This document shows positions 5,942-7,493 of a DNA stretch of 7,493 bases, in pieces. Origin of the DNA: an uncultured Oscillospiraceae bacterium. Its GTDB lineage: Bacteria; Bacillota; Clostridia; Oscillospirales; Acutalibacteraceae. Position 1 is the stretch's first letter, and each line of letters opens with the position of its first letter. A program made the translations under genes and the position numbers. The stretch is taken from the NCBI GenBank assembly GCA_900552285.1, contig URYV01000074.1, positions 1 through 7,493 of the forward strand. Reading direction: 5' to 3'. Under the pieces are notes generated by a model, which saw only the letters and a program-made list of their open reading frames with translations, was not told the DNA's origin and searched no databases.

Positions 5942-6505
5942 TTGAAGGCTGACGGAAAAAAGCTTTTATCCCTCTTTTGGACCTTTTTCAAAATCGGCGC
6001 CTTCACCTTCGGCGGCGGTTATGCCATGATCCCTCTCATTCAGCGGGAAATGGTGGATAACAAAGGGTGGATAAGCGAAAAGGACATTTTGGAAATTGTT
6101 GCGATTTCCGAGTCGACGCCCGGACCCATTGCGGTCAACTCGGCTACCTTTGTGGGATACCAGGTCGACGGTGTCATGGGCTCATTTCTCGCCACTCTCG
6201 GAGTGGTTCTCCCATCCTTTGTCATCATTCTCGCCATCTCCTTTGTGCTCAAGCAGTTCGAGCAGTTAAAGGCCGTAAAATACGCATTTTGGGGCATCCG
6301 CGCGGGTGTGCTCGCCCTCATCATCAAGGGCTTTATCTCCATGTATAAGCAGTGCCCGAAAAATGTACTTTCATACGTCATCGCCGCCCTTGCCTTTGCG
6401 GCCTCGGCTGTTTTCTCCTTTAATGTGCTCATAATCATCATTTCTGCGGCGGCCATCGGTCTTGCCGCCACAATCATCGCGCAGAAGGAGGGCAAGACAT
6501 TATGA
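5942..6505 (+). CDS. Chromate transporter half-protein, N-terminal-type partner (CHR family)
   Basis: This 187-residue membrane protein belongs to the CHR (ChrA) family of chromate/anion transporters. Signatures are LFWTFFKIG then FTFGGGYAM at about 11-29, and ISESTPGP at about 55-62. Hydrophobic segments cover roughly 82-103, 115-133 and 143-181. Full-length ChrA proteins contain two such halves; in many Firmicutes each half is a separate gene, and in B. subtilis the pair acts together in chromate export. Substrate here is inferred from the family and may not be chromate. A TTG at 5933 is also in frame but directly abuts the Shine-Dalgarno site. The TTG at 5942 has AGGA 9 nt upstream (5929-5932) and is preferred; no in-frame ATG lies before the conserved core. 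The stop overlaps the start of the next gene (ATGA), so the two are translationally linked. Confidence 0.93.
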   Translation: MKADGKKLLSLFWTFFKIGAFTFGGGYAMIPLIQREMVDNKGWISEKDILEIVAISESTPGPIAVNSATFVGYQVDGVMGSFLATLGVVLPSFVIILAISFVLKQFEQLKAVKYAFWGIRAGVLALIIKGFISMYKQCPKNVLSYVIAALAFAASAVFSFNVLIIIISAAAIGLAATIIAQKEGKTL

Positions 6506-7071
6506 TTTATCTCACCCTCTTTTGGACCTTCTTTAAAATCGGACTGTTCACCTTCGGCGGAGGATATGCCATGCTGCCCCTTATTCAGCAGTATGTTCTC
6601 GGCTTTAACTGGCTCAGCGAGGAGGAGCTTGTAAACTTCGTGGCGGTGAGCGAGTCCACTCCCGGACCCTTCGCCATAAACATTGCCACCTATGTGGGCA
6701 GCTCGCAGGCCGGCGTGCTCGGTGCTCTTTGCACCACCTTCGGCGTGGTTCTCCCCTCCTTTGTCATCATTCTTATCGTGGCCAAGTGCTATATGGCCTT
6801 TAAGGAAAGCCTTGTGGTTCGCGGAATGATGAACGGCCTTAAGCCCGTGGTCGTGGGACTTATCGGCTCGGCAGTCATCTCCTTTGCCGCCGCCGTTTTC
6901 TTCCCTGCGGGATTTATGTTCTCAAATTTCACAACCCTGAAATTCTGGGTTTCCGCCGTACTTTTTGCCGCCGCTCTCATCATGGCGCTCAAAAAGATTC
7001 ACCCCATAATCATTATCATAATTTCGGCCGCCGTGGGAATTGCCGCGGGCTATGCGGGGCTGCTGTCATAG
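6502..7071 (+). CDS. Chromate transporter half-protein, second partner (CHR family)
   Basis: This 189-residue membrane protein is clearly paralogous to the preceding one. The first 30 residues repeat LFWTFFKIG and FTFGGGYAM (16-24), then SESTPGP (50-56) and GVVLPSFVIIL (81-91). Hydrophobic segments lie at about 71-97, 115-137, 148-162 and 167-187. Its start overlaps the TGA of the first half by 4 bp. A strong AAGGAGG site sits inside the upstream gene (6485-6491), 10 nt before the ATG. The two products most likely form a heteromer equivalent to one full-length ChrA, exporting chromate or a related oxyanion; the substrate is an inference. The last 6 bp overlap the 3' end of the convergent helix-turn-helix gene, leaving no room for a terminator between them. 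Confidence 0.93.
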   Translation: MIYLTLFWTFFKIGLFTFGGGYAMLPLIQQYVLGFNWLSEEELVNFVAVSESTPGPFAINIATYVGSSQAGVLGALCTTFGVVLPSFVIILIVAKCYMAFKESLVVRGMMNGLKPVVVGLIGSAVISFAAAVFFPAGFMFSNFTTLKFWVSAVLFAAALIMALKKIHPIIIIIISAAVGIAAGYAGLLS

Positions 7072-7374
7072 CGGTCCGAATTTTTTAAAATCATATCCCA
7101 TAAACCGACCGATTCTGATTCGTGCCCCTTTAAGCACGCGGCTGACGGTGGAGCGGTTAACATTCTGCTCCTTTGCGATTTGCGGAATGGTTTTGCGGTC
7201 GAAATAATACAGCTTAATAAACTGTCTTTGGCGCTCGGTAAGCTCATGAGAAATTATTTCTCTCAGCCTTGCCAGCGCCTTTTCTTTTTGCCCGTCGTCC
7301 TCTGCCGACATTTCGAAAAAAGCACGGTAGCTCAACGCCTCCACCCGATAATTTTTAAGCGATAAATTTTTCAT
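7066..7374 (-). CDS. Small sigma-70-region-4-like helix-turn-helix protein
   Basis: This 102-residue protein (from the ATG at 7374) has a helical N-terminal half. It is followed by a region resembling sigma-factor region 4: ELTERQRQFIKLYYFDR (about 44-60), then a helix-turn-helix at 61-88, where TIPQIAKEQ is the first helix and NRSTVSRVLKGARIRI the recognition helix. It has no region 2, so it cannot be a complete sigma factor. It more likely acts as a small DNA-binding regulator, a type often found in mobile elements of Firmicutes. An ATG at 7392 is in frame (108 residues), but its GGAG lies only 3 nt before it. The start at 7374 has a weak AGAAG 6 nt upstream and gives the N-terminus MKNLSLKN, which I find more typical. 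Either start lies inside the upstream edge-truncated frame, suggesting translational coupling. Codon use and G+C (about 45%) resemble the host genes. Confidence 0.75.
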   Translation of the reverse strand: MKNLSLKNYRVEALSYRAFFEMSAEDDGQKEKALARLREIISHELTERQRQFIKLYYFDRKTIPQIAKEQNVNRSTVSRVLKGARIRIGRFMGYDFKKFGPL

Positions 7375-7493
7375 AATCTTCTTCTGGAACATATTCTCCG
7401 AGTAATAATGTGACGAAACGATTTCTCATCATTTCTCCTGTGAGTTTATCGTAATAATGGATGTGTCCATCAATCTTACGTAATTGACCTTTT
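7355..7493 (-). CDS. C-terminal end of an unidentified protein, cut by window edge
   Basis: A reading frame enters from the right edge and stays open for 45 codons to TAA at 7355-7357. It contains G-H-I-H-Y-Y-D followed by LTGEMMRNRFV, and then an acidic tail (GEYVPEEDYEKFIA). The YYD...TGEM...NRFV spacing faintly recalls one choline/glucan-binding repeat, but this is too short to call. Alternatively, AGGAG (7435-7439) just before two ATG codons (7429-7434) could start a 25-residue peptide in the same frame. Hand-counted G+C is about 33% (45 of 138), well below the other genes, and codons such as TTA, CCA, ACA and GGT are prominent. It overlaps the start of the helix-turn-helix gene by 20 bp. 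I cannot assign a function; it may also be a remnant. Confidence 0.45.
   Translation of the reverse strand, partial: KGQLRKIDGHIHYYDKLTGEMMRNRFVTLLLGEYVPEEDYEKFIA

Noticed and set aside
7071..7090. T-run after the second chrA gene as a terminator
   Set aside because: The only possible stem before it is CGG/CCG with a one-base loop, which cannot form.
1..7493. CRISPR array, toxin-antitoxin pair, insertion sequence with transposase, or riboswitch
   Set aside because: There are no regularly spaced repeats, no transposase or integrase, no recognisable toxin or antitoxin, and no leader long enough for a riboswitch apart from the divergent region described.

Overview
The window looks like an ordinary chromosomal stretch of a low-to-mid-GC Clostridia-type Firmicute, perhaps a gut Oscillospiraceae/Ruminococcaceae relative. 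This rests on strong purine-rich Shine-Dalgarno sites, TATAAT boxes at 17-bp spacing, a Tex protein of the Gram-positive length, the paired half-size ChrA proteins common in Firmicutes, and a palindromic intergenic repeat of a style I associate with gut Clostridia. The lineage is an inference; nothing here fixes a genus.

Left half (1-3666, all on the minus strand): tex, a four-helix membrane protein of unknown function, and a Nudix hydrolase form a leftward gene string. The last two overlap by 4 bp. A tRNA-Thr(TGU), cut by the window edge, follows from its own near-consensus promoter. Tex also has a candidate promoter, and a further promoter candidate sits between tex and the membrane protein.

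Centre (3595-3906): a 312-bp divergent intergenic region separates tex from the rightward genes. It holds two outward-facing promoters and a 79-bp inverted-repeat element with three internal hairpins. An 11-bp direct repeat flanks the element. This is the most interesting non-coding structure in the window.

Right half (3907-7071, plus strand): a YjjG/YfnB-type HAD nucleotidase, then tyrS (tyrosyl-tRNA synthetase) from its own extended -10 promoter without a T-box leader, then an imperfect stem-loop. After that come two overlapping half-size chromate-transporter genes (CHR family, short-chain pair) that probably make one heteromeric transporter.

Right edge (7066-7493, minus strand): a small sigma-70-region-4-like helix-turn-helix protein runs tail to tail into the second chrA gene, overlapping it by 6 bp. 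It also overlaps the end of an upstream, edge-truncated reading frame that is only about 33% G+C by hand count. That drop in composition may mark the border of acquired DNA. Most of the window is housekeeping. No complete novel defence or biosynthetic system is visible; the best leads are the repeat element and the right-edge module.
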